Below are positions 14,057 to 23,145 of a stretch of DNA of 64,000 nt, one piece after another (the stretch's first letter is position 1; each line of letters begins with the position of its first letter). The notes under the pieces are model-generated. The model had not been told where the DNA came from, ran no database searches, and saw only the letters and a program-made list of their open reading frames with translations. The translations under genes and the position numbers were made by a program. Origin of the DNA: Pseudomonadota bacterium (GTDB lineage: Bacteria > Pseudomonadota > Gammaproteobacteria > Xanthomonadales > Xanthomonadaceae); the NCBI GenBank assembly GCA_963205495.1, contig CAUJIN010000031.1, forward strand, positions 62,001 to 126,000, given 5' to 3'.

Positions 14057-14210
14057 GACGAGAACTCCTGAAACATTGGCTGGACATGTTTACCCGCAGC
14101 GCGGGACTGGGTTGCAGGGAGTACGCGACGCGAAGCGATGGACAGACCTTTTCCGGAACCTGCCGCACCGGGCCACGATGCCTTGTGACCCTTGCAAACA
14201 CAGCGGCCCC

Positions 14211-14239
14211 CTTATACACGCTTTTTTTCCTTCCGCCAA
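14211..14239 (-). promoter_or_regulatory. Promoter of the cold-shock gene
   Basis: On the minus strand: -35 TTGGCG (14234-14239), 17-bp spacer, -10 TATAAG (14211-14216). Transcription would start near 14204, leaving a 5' leader of roughly 150 nt before the ATG at 14056, similar to the long thermosensing leader of E. coli cspA. Confidence 0.65.
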
Positions 14240-14313
14240 CGCACGCGCACGGACGCCGACAGGCGGCGTCCGTGGTGGGCAAACAGCAGGAGAAAAAGCG
14301 CCTCCCGGGAACG

Positions 14314-14781
14314 TCAGCCCGTGGCGAGGCGTCGCTTGCGCGCGCGCAGGCCCTCGTGGACGGCGCGGGCCTTGGCCTCGTACTGCATCGCCAGCACGCG
14401 CACCACATAGCTGTGGTCGCGGTCGTGGCGAATGCGCTGGATCCGTCCCAGCAGGTCCGATTCGGCCTGCTCGATCTGGGTGACCTGATCCTGCTTGATG
14501 GCTTTCAGACCGGTACGCAGCGTGGTGTAGGTGGTATTGATGTTGGCCACCCAGTCCGACGGAGACACGGCGCGCTTGGCCGCGCTGCGCGTCTTGCCGG
14601 TCGCGCCCGGCTTGACCTCGTGACTGAGCTCTTCCACCAGCGTCGACTTGGCCTGAGACATGCGGCGAAACAGCTTGCTCAGTTCGGTGTCGCTTACCGC
14701 GTCCGCCGCCTCGGCATAAAAATCCACGCCCTCGCGGCTGGCTTCGATCAACTCGGGGAGAATGTTCAGCGATTCGCTCAT
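14314..14781 (-). CDS. DUF2383 / PA2169-family four-helix-bundle protein
   Basis: 155 residues, entirely helical by appearance, beginning MSESLNILPELIEASREG. The pattern of acidic and Glu/His residues on helices (REGVDFYAEAADAV, SHEVKP) resembles ferritin-like DUF2383 proteins, whose function is unknown. The ATG at 14781 has an AGGAG-like site (CAGGAGCC on its strand) upstream; the longer frame is rejected. It is separated from the cold-shock gene by about 260 bp holding that gene's promoter and leader. Confidence 0.75.
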   Translation of the reverse strand: MSESLNILPELIEASREGVDFYAEAADAVSDTELSKLFRRMSQAKSTLVEELSHEVKPGATGKTRSAAKRAVSPSDWVANINTTYTTLRTGLKAIKQDQVTQIEQAESDLLGRIQRIRHDRDHSYVVRVLAMQYEAKARAVHEGLRARKRRLATG

Positions 14782-14997
14782 GACAGGCTCCTGTATGGCT
14801 GAGGCAGACACCGGCGTTCCGCATGCCCGCGGATCCGATGATCTTGCTGGGAGTTGCGGGCGGGGCAAGATGCAATCGCGCCCCACCAGACGATCGAGAG
14901 TTTACTCTAGTGCGCGTAAAGACTTCGTTATTTGCGCCGGAATCACCCAGGCCGATCTCTGTTAAATTATTGTTTTTCATGATGTTGGAAGTTTTTC

Positions 14998-16275
14998 TTG
15001 ACAAACGACACGAACAAGCTCCCGCCGCCGGAAACCCTTCCTTGCACCCCGCACGAGGTTCTGGTCGTCGGCGGCGGCGCGGCCGGCCTGCTGGCTGCGC
15101 GGGTGCTCGCCGCAGCCGGGACGCGCGTCACGGTTTTCGACACCATGCCCTCGGTCGGGCGCAAGTTCCTGCTCGCCGGCAAGGGCGGACTCAACCTGAC
15201 CCACTCCGAACCCCTGCCCGACTTCACCGCGCGCTACGGCGCAGCCGCGCCAAGGGTCGCCCGCTGGCTGGCGCGCTTCGGACCGCTGGAGGTGCGCGAA
15301 TTCGCGCGCGAACTGGGTTTTGACACCTTCGTTGGCAGTTCGGGGCGGGTGTTCCCGCAGGACATGAAGGCCGGGCCGCTGATGCGCGCCTGGGTACGCA
15401 CGCTGCGCGAAGCCGGAGTCGCGTTCCGCGTGCGACACCGGTTCCTCGGCTTTTCTCCCGAAGGCGCGCTGCGATTCCGGACACCGGAAGGCGAGGTTCT
15501 GGCGCACTCCGACGCCACCGTGCTGGCGCTGGGCGGCGGGAGCTGGGCGAAGCTGGGATCGGACGGCGCCTGGGTCGAGCCGCTGCGTGAACTCGGCGTG
15601 GCGGTGGAACCGCTGACGCCTGCCAACTGCGGATTCGACTGCGACTGGACGCCGGAATTCTCCGAACGCTGGCAGGGCCAGCCGCTCAAGAGCATCGCTG
15701 CGCGTGCGCATGGCGCACCGGCCTGGCGCCGCGGCGAGCTGCTCGTCACCCGGACCGGGGTCGAGGGCAGCCTGGTCTACGCGCTGTCGGCCCCGCTGCG
15801 CGATGCGCTGCGGAACGAAGATCGCGCCGTGCTGGAACTGGATCTTCTCCCCGACCGCACGCAGGACGCGCTGCGCGTCGCGCTCGCCGCCCCGCGCGGC
15901 TCGCGCTCGCGCAGCGAACACTGGCGGCGCAGGCTCGGGCTGGCGGGACTCAAGGCGGCACTGCTGCGCGCCTGCACGCCGCAGGATCGGTGGGACGATC
16001 CGGCGGCGCTCGCGGAACGCATCAAGGCCCTGCCGCTGCCGCTGCTGCGCACGCGCCCGATCGACGAGGCCATCAGCACCGCCGGCGGCATCCGCCTCGA
16101 CGCGCTGGACGCGCGACTGATGCTGCGCGACCGCCCCGGCGTGTTCGCGGCCGGCGAAATGCTCGACTGGGAAGCGCCGACCGGCGGCTATCTCCTGACC
16201 GCCTGCTTCGCCAGCGCGGTGGTCGCCGCTGAAGGGGTCCTCGGCTGGCTCGCGGAGTCGCGCCGTGTTCTGTGA
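14998..16275 (+). CDS. Flavoprotein, HI0933/TIGR03862-type NAD(P)/FAD-dependent oxidoreductase
   Basis: 425 residues. A dinucleotide-binding GGGAAG loop lies at 25-30 and the family motif SVGRKFLLAGKGGLNLTHSE follows it. The C-terminal FAD-contacting segment is GVFAAGEMLDWEAPTGGYLL, typical of HI0933-like proteins. The physiological substrate is not known. The start is a TTG at 14998, supported by a GGAAG site 6 nt upstream; no in-frame ATG lies nearby. The 3' end overlaps rlmC by 11 nt, so the two are probably co-translated. Confidence 0.85.
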   Translation: MTNDTNKLPPPETLPCTPHEVLVVGGGAAGLLAARVLAAAGTRVTVFDTMPSVGRKFLLAGKGGLNLTHSEPLPDFTARYGAAAPRVARWLARFGPLEVREFARELGFDTFVGSSGRVFPQDMKAGPLMRAWVRTLREAGVAFRVRHRFLGFSPEGALRFRTPEGEVLAHSDATVLALGGGSWAKLGSDGAWVEPLRELGVAVEPLTPANCGFDCDWTPEFSERWQGQPLKSIAARAHGAPAWRRGELLVTRTGVEGSLVYALSAPLRDALRNEDRAVLELDLLPDRTQDALRVALAAPRGSRSRSEHWRRRLGLAGLKAALLRACTPQDRWDDPAALAERIKALPLPLLRTRPIDEAISTAGGIRLDALDARLMLRDRPGVFAAGEMLDWEAPTGGYLLTACFASAVVAAEGVLGWLAESRRVL

Positions 16276-17395
16276 GGCCTTCGAAACCGGCCGCTGCGCC
16301 TCCTGCACGCGACTGCACCAGCCGATCCATATCCAACTGGCCGACAAGCAGGCGCGCGTGGCGCAGCGCCTCGCCCCGTTCGGCCCCGTCCGCTGGCTGG
16401 AGCCTGTGCCCAGCCGCGAACGCGGCTTCCGCAACAAGGCCAAGATGGTCGTGGCCGGCAGCATGGAGCAGCCGACGCTGGGCATCCTCGACGCGCAGGG
16501 GCGCGGGGTGGACCTCACCGACTGTCCGCTCTATCCGGAGCCGATCCGCGCGACCTTCCCCGCGCTGGAGGCCTTCCTCACCACCGCGCGCATCGCGCCC
16601 TACGACGTCCCTGCACGGCGCGGCGAGCTCAAGCACCTGCTCCTCACCCTGGCCGGACACTCGGGCGAGATGATGCTGCGCTTCGTGTTGCGCTCGCGCG
16701 AGCCACTTTCGCGCATCGAAAAGCATCTTCCGGCGCTGCGCCGCGCCCTGCCCGACCTGCGCGTGGTTTCGGCCAACCTGCAGCCCGAGCACAAGGCCAT
16801 CCTCGAGGGCGATACCGAAATTCCGCTGGGTGCGGAAGAAACCCTGACGATGCAGGTCAACGGCCTGCCGCTGCACCTGCGCCCGCGCAGCTTCTTCCAG
16901 ACCAACACCGAAGTCGCCGCCGCGCTCTACCGCCAGGCGCGCGACTGGGTCACCGCGCTCGATCCTCCGGCGCTGTGGGATCTCTACTGCGGGGTCGGCG
17001 GCTTCGCGCTGCACTGCGCCGACGGGCAACGCGAAGTCACCGGCATCGAAATTTCCACCGACGCCATCGCCAGCGCCTGCCGCAGCCGAGACCAGATCGG
17101 CCTTGCGAACGTTTTTTTCCTCGCCGGGGACGCCACCGCTTTTGCCGAACGCGCGCGCAGCCTGCCGCCGCTGGTGATCGTCAACCCGCCGCGTCGCGGC
17201 CTGGGCGCGGCGCTGTGCCGGCGCCTGCGCGAGGGCGAAAGCCGCTGGATCGTCTATTCGAGCTGCAACCCGGACTCGCTGGCCCGCGACATCGCCGAAC
17301 TTGCGCAGTTCCGGCCGGTCGAGGCGCGCCTGTTCGACATGTTCCCGCACACCGACCACGCCGAAGTCGCCTGCCTGATGGAGCGGCGTCGGTAG
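16265..17395 (+). CDS. rlmC: 23S rRNA (uracil(747)-C(5))-methyltransferase
   Basis: 376 residues. Cysteines 3, 11, 14 and 87 match the [4Fe-4S] ligands of the RumA/RumB family. The SAM-binding motif DLYCGVGGFALH, the NPPRRG motif and the catalytic-loop cysteine in YSSCNPDSLARD are all present. It methylates U747 of 23S rRNA. The GTG start at 16265 gives an N-terminus (MFCEAFETGRCASC) that aligns with E. coli RlmC and overlaps the upstream flavoprotein gene. Confidence 0.92.
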   Translation: MFCEAFETGRCASCTRLHQPIHIQLADKQARVAQRLAPFGPVRWLEPVPSRERGFRNKAKMVVAGSMEQPTLGILDAQGRGVDLTDCPLYPEPIRATFPALEAFLTTARIAPYDVPARRGELKHLLLTLAGHSGEMMLRFVLRSREPLSRIEKHLPALRRALPDLRVVSANLQPEHKAILEGDTEIPLGAEETLTMQVNGLPLHLRPRSFFQTNTEVAAALYRQARDWVTALDPPALWDLYCGVGGFALHCADGQREVTGIEISTDAIASACRSRDQIGLANVFFLAGDATAFAERARSLPPLVIVNPPRRGLGAALCRRLREGESRWIVYSSCNPDSLARDIAELAQFRPVEARLFDMFPHTDHAEVACLMERRR

Positions 17396-17401
17396 CGCCG
17401 C

Positions 17402-17430
17402 TTGTTCCGGCGCGCATGGCCGGCTATCAT
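17402..17430 (+). promoter_or_regulatory. Promoter of tRNA-Ser
   Basis: -35 TTGTTC (17402-17407), 17-bp spacer, -10 TATCAT (17425-17430), about 45 bp upstream of the mature tRNA 5' end and immediately after the rlmC stop. Confidence 0.6.
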
Positions 17431-17475
17431 GCGCGACCTTCTTGCCGGCAGCGAGTCGTTCGGCAAGGGCATCGC

Positions 17476-17568
17476 GGAGAGATGTCCGAGTGGTTGAAGG
17501 AGCACGCCTGGAAAGTGTGTAAGCGGCTAAACCCCGCTTCGCGGGTTCGAATCCCGCTCTCTCCGCCA
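17476..17568 (+). tRNA. tRNA-Ser (anticodon GGA)
   Basis: Acceptor stem GGAGAGA/TCTCTCC, discriminator G and encoded CCA. The long variable arm is typical of class II tRNA-Ser. The anticodon loop CTGGAAA carries GGA and reads UCC/UCU. The T arm GGGTTCGAATCCC is perfect. Confidence 0.97.
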
Positions 17569-17579
17569 TCTATCCAATG

Positions 17580-17609
17580 AAATCAGCCGATAACGGACTG
17601 ATTTTGTTT
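17580..17609 (+). terminator. Terminator after tRNA-Ser
   Basis: Stem AAATCAG-CCG / CGG-A-CTGATTT with loop ATAA and a one-base bulge, followed by TTGTTT, 11 nt after the tRNA. Confidence 0.75.
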
Positions 17610-17648
17610 CAAGCCAATCTCCCGACCCACGATCGGGAATGCGCGTCA

Positions 17649-17763
17649 ATGGCGGCCCCGTCGGTCCCCTCGCGACGATAGATCGAAAACCCCGCCAGGT
17701 CCGGAAGGAAGCAACGGTATCGGTCGATTCGGGTGCCGAGGTCAGGCTGGCGGGGCTGCCACC
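17649..17763 (+). ncRNA. ffs: Signal recognition particle 4.5S RNA
   Basis: The diagnostic apical sequence AGGTCCGGAAGGAAGCA (17698-17714, GGAA tetraloop) is followed by the symmetric-loop partner GTGCCGAGGTCAGGCTGGC. The two ends, TGGCGGCCCC and GGGGCTGCCA, pair over 10 bp with one G-U, giving the single long hairpin of bacterial small SRP RNA. It binds Ffh for co-translational membrane targeting. A short T-run follows. Its last 20 or so bases overlap, on the opposite strand, the end of the hydrolase gene at 17742. Confidence 0.93.
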
Positions 17764-18536
17764 TTTTCCGGGCCAGCCACCGATCCCTCACGCAACGCCC
17801 GCGGCGGCGACAGCGCCAGATCCTCGCCGCGACACAGCACCCGGCAGCCACGCGCGCGCAGCGCCTGCCCATCGGCTTGCGAACCGTAGTGGTACAGCCA
17901 GAGGCGCTCCCGCAGCGCGGGCGGATACTCGCGCTCCAGGTCGTCGATGCCGCTGTGCGAGGGATTGCCGACCAGACCGCAGTCGTGCGCGATGGGCTCG
18001 CTGCCATCGCCCAGCGCGGCGAGCCGCTCGCCGATGGGGCGGGTATCGCCGGTGTAGATGAAGCTGCCGGCCAGAGCCAGCCCGAACGCGGTGTCGGGCG
18101 CGTGGTGGCGAACCGGAAACACGTCGAACCACAGCCCCTCGTGCCAGAAGCCGCGCGAATGCGGGATCACCCGGAAGGCGTCCCAGAAGTTTGCTCCGCC
18201 CTCGGCCAGCACGCCCGGGTAGTCGGCGATGCGGTGCTGCACCCAGGGCACGAGGGCGGCGGGCAGGTACAGCCGGCAGGCGCCGCGCCGCGCCGCATCG
18301 AAATAGGTCTGCACGAACAGGCGTTCCATGCCCGCCACGTGGTCCAGATGGGTGTGGGTGAGAAACAGCGCGGAGGGCGGCGCGCCGTAGCGCGCGAGAA
18401 AGGCGGTCAAGGCCTCCTGCCCGCAGTCGATCAGCAGCAGCGGCGCGCCGTCGCGCTCCAGCACCGCGCTGGCCGACCCCAGTTCCACCGCGCTGGCGCT
18501 GCCCACGCCCAGGAAATGCAGGTTCCAGTTCGCCAT
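17742..18536 (-). CDS. Metallo-beta-lactamase-fold hydrolase (RNase Z-like subfamily)
   Basis: 264 residues. Metal ligands are in the THTHLDH motif, with further ligands in VRHHAP and YTGDTRP. The N-terminus LHFLGVGSASAVELGSAS resembles RNase Z/ElaC-like hydrolases, but the long exosite arm is absent, so tRNA processing is not implied. The substrate is unknown. The ATG lies one base after the kdkA stop, so the two genes form an operon. The 3' end overlaps ffs antisense. Confidence 0.85.
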   Translation of the reverse strand: MANWNLHFLGVGSASAVELGSASAVLERDGAPLLLIDCGQEALTAFLARYGAPPSALFLTHTHLDHVAGMERLFVQTYFDAARRGACRLYLPAALVPWVQHRIADYPGVLAEGGANFWDAFRVIPHSRGFWHEGLWFDVFPVRHHAPDTAFGLALAGSFIYTGDTRPIGERLAALGDGSEPIAHDCGLVGNPSHSGIDDLEREYPPALRERLWLYHYGSQADGQALRARGCRVLCRGEDLALSPPRALREGSVAGPEKVAAPPA

Positions 18537-18537
18537 G

Positions 18538-19287
18538 TCAGGGGATGTCCTCCGGCCCTGCGCCGACCATCGCGGCCTCGTAGCCGGAAAGCAGCGTCTC
18601 CCACGCGCCCTCTTCCACGCCGCCGAGCTTGTCGAGCGAGCGCCGCAGCCGGCGCAGGTTGCCGCGCTGCCATTCCAGCGAAGGCACGCGCAGCGCGCCG
18701 CGGTCGAAGTCGATCAGCCAGATCGCGTCGTCCGCATCGAGCAGGACGTTGTGGGCGTTGAGATCGGCGTGGTAGACGCCCTGGCGGTGGAAGCGCGCGA
18801 TCGTGGTACCCACACTGCGCCAGAGGCACTCGCCCATTCCGCCGCGCGCCATGCGTTCGGCGAGAGTTTCCGAGTCCGGGATGCGCAGGGTCAGGAGATC
18901 GGCGCGATAGAACGGGCCAAACCGGCGCCAGCCCGCGAGCAGCGGACGGGGGACCGGCAGGTCGCGCCGCTGCAATTCGACCAGCAGACGGAACTCGCGC
19001 ACGCAGCGCACCCGGGATTCGCCCAGAAACAGGTAGCGGTCGGTGATGAAGCGGCCCACCAGGCCGCCGCGCCGGTAGTGCCGCAGCACGCCTTCGCCGA
19101 ACTCGCCGCGTACCAGCACCGCGGTGCCGCGCCCACCCCGTCCCCGCAGCGCCTGTGACTGCGGCCAGCCTTCCGGATCAAGCTGGTCGGGGCCGGCTTG
19201 CGGCAGGCTGCGGGCGTCGAACAGAATCACCGTGCGGCCAGACTGCGCACGGCGCACTTCCACGGCGTTGTCCGATGCGTTCGACAT
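18538..19287 (-). CDS. kdkA: 3-deoxy-D-manno-octulosonic acid kinase
   Basis: 249 residues with a protein-kinase-like fold of the Kdo kinase family. The catalytic loop is GVYHADLNAHNVLLD (HxDLNxxN) and the metal motif is LIDFDRG. It phosphorylates Kdo at O-4 in the LPS inner core, as in Haemophilus, Vibrio and Xanthomonas, which carry a single phosphorylated Kdo. The ATG at 19287 is chosen because the upstream extension would overlap the divergent heptosyltransferase gene. It forms an operon with the downstream hydrolase. Confidence 0.9.
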   Translation of the reverse strand: MSNASDNAVEVRRAQSGRTVILFDARSLPQAGPDQLDPEGWPQSQALRGRGGRGTAVLVRGEFGEGVLRHYRRGGLVGRFITDRYLFLGESRVRCVREFRLLVELQRRDLPVPRPLLAGWRRFGPFYRADLLTLRIPDSETLAERMARGGMGECLWRSVGTTIARFHRQGVYHADLNAHNVLLDADDAIWLIDFDRGALRVPSLEWQRGNLRRLRRSLDKLGGVEEGAWETLLSGYEAAMVGAGPEDIP

Positions 19288-19324
19288 GAAGAAACCCGAC
19301 TGATCCAAAGGCGAGTGTAACAAC

Positions 19325-20404
19325 TTGAACCCGATCGACCCGCCCGAGCACCTCGCTCTCTTGCGCCTGTCCGCCCTCGGCGACGCCACCCACGTCGTGC
19401 CGCTGGTGCGCACGATCCAGCGCGCCTGGCCGAAAACGCGCCTGACCTGGATCATCGGCAAGGGTGAACGCATGCTGCTCGAAGGTCTGGAAGGCGTCGA
19501 GTTCGTCGTCTACGACAAGAAAACCGGCTTTGCCGGAATGCGCGAACTGTGGCGCAGGCTCGGCGGGCAGCGTTTCGACGCGCTGCTGCAGATGCAGCTC
19601 GCCGCGCGTGCCAACGTGCTGGCGCTGGGCATCGAGGCGCCGCTGCGCATCGGCTACGACCGCGCGCGCAGCAAGGAGGGCCACGGACTGGTGGTGAATC
19701 GCCGCATCCCGGCGGGCGGCTCCCACGTGCTCGATGTGCTGGGCCGCTTCGCCCAGCCGCTGGGACTGGAGCAGACCCGCGTGGAATGGAACCTGCCGGT
19801 GCCGCAGGCGGCGCGCGACTGGGCCGCCGAACAGCTTCCCGGCGAGGTGCCGACGCTGATCGTCTCGCCCTGTTCCAGCCATGCGCTGCGCAACTGGCTG
19901 CCCGAACGCTACGCCGCCGTCGCCGATCATGCCGCGCGCCGGCACGGCTACCGCATCGCGATCTGCGGCGGGCGCAGCGAGCTGGAACGCCGGACTGCCG
20001 ATGCCATCCTCGCGGCGATGAAGGAACCGGCCATCGACCTGGTCGGGCGCGACACGCTCAAGCAACTCATGGCCCTGCTCGAACGCGCCGACATCCTGCT
20101 CGGCCCCGATTCCGGCCCGGTCCACATCGCCAACGCACTGGGCACCCGGGTCGTGGGGCTGTATGCCTGCACCGACGCCGAACGCAGCGGCCCCTACTCG
20201 GACCGCCGCTTCACCGTGAACCGCTACGACGAGGCCGCGCGGAAATTCCTGAACACACCCGCCAGCGCGCTGCGTTGGGGCAAGCGCGTGGAGTTCCCCG
20301 GCGTGATGGCGCTGATCGGGGTGGAAGAAGTCATCGATTGCATCGACCGCTGCGCGGCCGAGTCGGCGGCTCAGGGTGCCGGTGTGGCACTGCGTGCGCG
20401 GTAG
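19325..20404 (+). CDS. ADP-heptose:LPS heptosyltransferase family (GT9)
   Basis: 359 residues. The N-terminal LLRLSALGDATHVVPLVRTIQ and the C-terminal sugar-nucleotide motif ILLGPDSGPVHIANALGTRVVGLY define glycosyltransferase family 9. The expected role is adding L,D-heptose to the LPS inner core at the cytoplasmic face. The start appears to be TTG at 19325; the next in-frame ATG would remove the conserved N-terminal strand. It is divergent from kdkA, and its last 34 nt overlap the convergent DUF6165 gene. WaaC or WaaF specificity cannot be decided. Confidence 0.88.
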   Translation: MNPIDPPEHLALLRLSALGDATHVVPLVRTIQRAWPKTRLTWIIGKGERMLLEGLEGVEFVVYDKKTGFAGMRELWRRLGGQRFDALLQMQLAARANVLALGIEAPLRIGYDRARSKEGHGLVVNRRIPAGGSHVLDVLGRFAQPLGLEQTRVEWNLPVPQAARDWAAEQLPGEVPTLIVSPCSSHALRNWLPERYAAVADHAARRHGYRIAICGGRSELERRTADAILAAMKEPAIDLVGRDTLKQLMALLERADILLGPDSGPVHIANALGTRVVGLYACTDAERSGPYSDRRFTVNRYDEAARKFLNTPASALRWGKRVEFPGVMALIGVEEVIDCIDRCAAESAAQGAGVALRAR

Positions 20405-20787
20405 TCCGCGTAGGACTTTTCCTCGACGTAGCTCGAGCCCAGCGCGAGGTTGATCTCCTTCTTGATCCGGGCGCGCTCGTCGTTCTGGAAGTAAACCGAA
20501 CGCGCCAGATCGATGAAGCGCGCGTCGAAAGCCTGCGCGGCCTCCTTGTCGCGGATGTCGTCCTCGATCACCCACAGGCGCTCGTTCACCGCCTTGAGGC
20601 CGGCGCGCAGCGCAGAGATGTCGGTTTTCGATGCCGGGTGCGCGGCCCAGGTGCGCTCCAGCGCCTGAAGCTCGTTGCGCACGTTGAGCAGCTTGGCGGC
20701 ATCGGTCATGCGCTCGGACTTGATCTGGAGGATGGCGATCTTGTCGAGCAGCTCGCCAAAGGAAACGGGAACGAGGATTTCGGACAT
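20371..20787 (-). CDS. DUF6165 family protein
   Basis: 138 residues starting MSEILVPVSFGELLDKIAIL, a largely helical protein with the conserved IKSERMTD and YFQNDERARIKKEIN segments of DUF6165. Biochemical function is unknown. Members often sit near LPS glycosyltransferase or kinase genes, as here, so an envelope or LPS role is a reasonable inference. The start at 20787 is chosen over a longer frame with a non-conserved, low-complexity N-terminus. Its 3' end overlaps the heptosyltransferase gene tail-to-tail by 34 nt. Confidence 0.8.
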   Translation of the reverse strand: MSEILVPVSFGELLDKIAILQIKSERMTDAAKLLNVRNELQALERTWAAHPASKTDISALRAGLKAVNERLWVIEDDIRDKEAAQAFDARFIDLARSVYFQNDERARIKKEINLALGSSYVEEKSYADYRARSATPAP

Positions 20788-20929
20788 GGCAGGTAACGGA
20801 AAAGGGAAGCTGACAGCCTGCCAGAAGTCGCCGCCGAAAGCACGGCAACGCCCCCGCAGTCGGGCACTGCGAGAGACAGCCAACAAGGAGGGAAATCGCC
20901 GGCGCGCCGTCGGCGCGCGGAGAGGAGGC

Positions 20930-21241
20930 TCAGTCCGCGCCGCCGTCCTGGGGCAACGGAACCACACCGTTGACGCGCTCGCGCAGCTCCTTGCCGGGCT
21001 TGAAGTGCGGGACGTGCTTGCCCGGCAGTGCCACCGACTCTCCCGTCTTGGGATTGCGGCCGATGCGCGGCGGACGGTAGTGCAGCGAGAAACTGCCGAA
21101 ACCGCGGATCTCGATGCGTTCGCCGCTGGACAGCGCGGCGCTCATCTGTTCGAGCACGGTCTTGACGGCCATGTCCACGTCATCGGACTTCAGGTGCAGC
21201 TGACGCGCTGCGAGCAGATCGATGAGTTCGGACTTGGTCAT
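20930..21241 (-). CDS. ihfB: Integration host factor subunit beta
   Basis: 103 residues, DNABII fold: [14 protein letters not shown] at the N-terminus, then [15 protein letters not shown] and the arm [23 protein letters not shown] with the intercalating proline. It bends DNA together with IhfA. It lies 90 bp downstream of rpsA on the same strand, the conserved cmk-rpsA-ihfB order. Confidence 0.97.
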   Translation of the reverse strand: MTKSELIDLLAARQLHLKSDDVDMAVKTVLEQMSAALSSGERIEIRGFGSFSLHYRPPRIGRNPKTGESVALPGKHVPHFKPGKELRERVNGVVPLPQDGGAD

Positions 21242-21331
21242 GGTGCATCCCCCTGGATCATGCGACACGGTGAAACGGCGTAACGGCCCGGCATGACCCG
21301 GCGAACCGGGCCATGCCGAAGCCTGCAACGC

Positions 21332-23005
21332 TTACTCGGACTTGCCGCCCAACTGTTCGCGCAGCAGCGCACCCAGCTTGGTGGTGCCACCCGAAGCGCT
21401 CTGGTACTCGGCCAGGGTTTCCGCCAGCTCGGCGTCGTCCTTGGCGCGGATGGAGAGCTGCAGGGTGCGGCCCTTGCGATCCAGGCCGATGTACTTGGCC
21501 TCGACCGAATCGCCTGCCTTCAGGTGCTGGGTGGCGTCCTCGACCCGCTCCTTGGCGATGTCGTTGGCGCGCACATAGCCCTCGATGCCGTCGGCCAGTT
21601 CGATCGTGGCACCGCGGGGGTCCACTTCCTTCACCGTGCCGGTGACGACGCTGCCCTTCGGATGCGCAGCCATGTACTGGCCGAACGGATCCTGCTCGAG
21701 CTGCTTGACGCCCAGCGAGATGCGCTCGCGCTCCGGATCGACCGCCAGCACCACGGCATCCACCGTATCGCCCTTCTTGAACTGGCGGACCAGCTCTTCG
21801 CCGGTGGCGTTCCAGGAGATGTCGGAAAGATGCACGAGACCGTCGATGCCACCTTCCAGGCCCACGAAGATGCCGAAATCGGTGATCGACTTGATCTGGC
21901 CGGACACCTTGTCGCCCTTCTTGTAGATGGCGGCAAAGGCTTCCCACGGATTGGAGCGGGTCTGCTTGATGCCCAGCGAGATGCGGCGACGCTCCTCGTC
22001 CACGTCCAGCACCACGACCTCGGTCTCGTCACCCACCTGCACCACCTTGGAGGGGTTGACGTTCTTGTTGGTCCAGTCCATTTCCGAAACGTGAACCAGG
22101 CCTTCCACGCCCGGCTCGATCTCGACGAAGCAGCCGTAATCGGTGACGTTGGAAACCTTGCCGAACAGACGCGCACCGCTCGGATAGCGGCGGGCGATGT
22201 TGTCCCACGGATCCTCGCCAAGCTGCTTCAGGCCCAGCGAAACGCGGTTGCGCTCGCGGTCGAACTTGAGCACGCGGACCTTGAGCTCCTGACCCACTTC
22301 AACCACCTCGGACGGATGGCGCACGCGCTTCCAGGCCATGTCGGTGATGTGCAGCAGGCCGTCGATGCCGCCGAGGTCGACGAACGCGCCGTAGTCGGTG
22401 AGGTTCTTGACCACGCCGTCCACGATCGCGCCTTCCTGCAGGCGCTCGAGCAGCTGATCGCGCTCTTCCGAATGCTCGCTCTCGACCACCGCGCGGCGGG
22501 AGACGACGACATTGTTGCGCTTGCGATCGAGCTTGATGATCTTGAACTCGAGTTCCTTGCCCTCGAGGTAGACCGGGTCGCGCACGGGACGCACGTCGAC
22601 CAGCGAACCGGGCAGGAACGCGCGCACGTCCTTGACGTCCACGGTGAAGCCGCCCTTGACCTTGCCGCTGATGCGACCGGTGATGATCTCGCCGGCCTCC
22701 ATGGCCTCCTCGAGCTCGTCCCACACCATGGCGCGCTTGGCCTTCTCGCGCGAGAGCACGGTCTCGCCGAAGCCGTTTTCGAGGGAGTCGAGGGCGACCT
22801 TGACCTCGTCGCCGATCCCCACGTCGATTTCACCGGCATCGTTACGGAACTGTTCGATCGGAACGATGCCCTCGGACTTGAGTCCGGCGTTGATCACGAC
22901 CACGTCGTTGCGTACGTCCACCACGACGCCAACCACGATGGCACCGGGCTTGAGCTTGGACAGCTTTTCGCTCTCTTCGAACAGTTCTGCGAATGATTCA
23001 GTCAT
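21332..23005 (-). CDS. rpsA: 30S ribosomal protein S1
   Basis: 557 residues with six S1 (OB-fold) repeats, matching E. coli S1. Typical repeat signatures are [37 protein letters not shown] and [18 protein letters not shown]. It binds mRNA on the 30S platform to start translation of structured messages. The start [12 protein letters not shown] at 23005 is canonical. The 140-bp gap to cmk may hold its leader and promoter. Confidence 0.98.
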   Translation of the reverse strand: MTESFAELFEESEKLSKLKPGAIVVGVVVDVRNDVVVINAGLKSEGIVPIEQFRNDAGEIDVGIGDEVKVALDSLENGFGETVLSREKAKRAMVWDELEEAMEAGEIITGRISGKVKGGFTVDVKDVRAFLPGSLVDVRPVRDPVYLEGKELEFKIIKLDRKRNNVVVSRRAVVESEHSEERDQLLERLQEGAIVDGVVKNLTDYGAFVDLGGIDGLLHITDMAWKRVRHPSEVVEVGQELKVRVLKFDRERNRVSLGLKQLGEDPWDNIARRYPSGARLFGKVSNVTDYGCFVEIEPGVEGLVHVSEMDWTNKNVNPSKVVQVGDETEVVVLDVDEERRRISLGIKQTRSNPWEAFAAIYKKGDKVSGQIKSITDFGIFVGLEGGIDGLVHLSDISWNATGEELVRQFKKGDTVDAVVLAVDPERERISLGVKQLEQDPFGQYMAAHPKGSVVTGTVKEVDPRGATIELADGIEGYVRANDIAKERVEDATQHLKAGDSVEAKYIGLDRKGRTLQLSIRAKDDAELAETLAEYQSASGGTTKLGALLREQLGGKSE

Positions 23006-23145
23006 TGGATGTTTACTCGGTTGAATACACGGATCGCGCGAACGCGATCCACCTGGTTGAAAAGAAAAACACCCGGCAGCCACACGGCTCCGGGACCTCC
23101 TGCAACGCGAAAACCGCCGACGCCTTGGCCGGCACCGTGACGGAA

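Noticed and set aside
17742..18536. Naming the metallo-beta-lactamase-fold gene as RNase Z
   Set aside because: The N-terminal motif is similar, but the exosite arm needed for tRNA binding is not visible, so only the fold is claimed.
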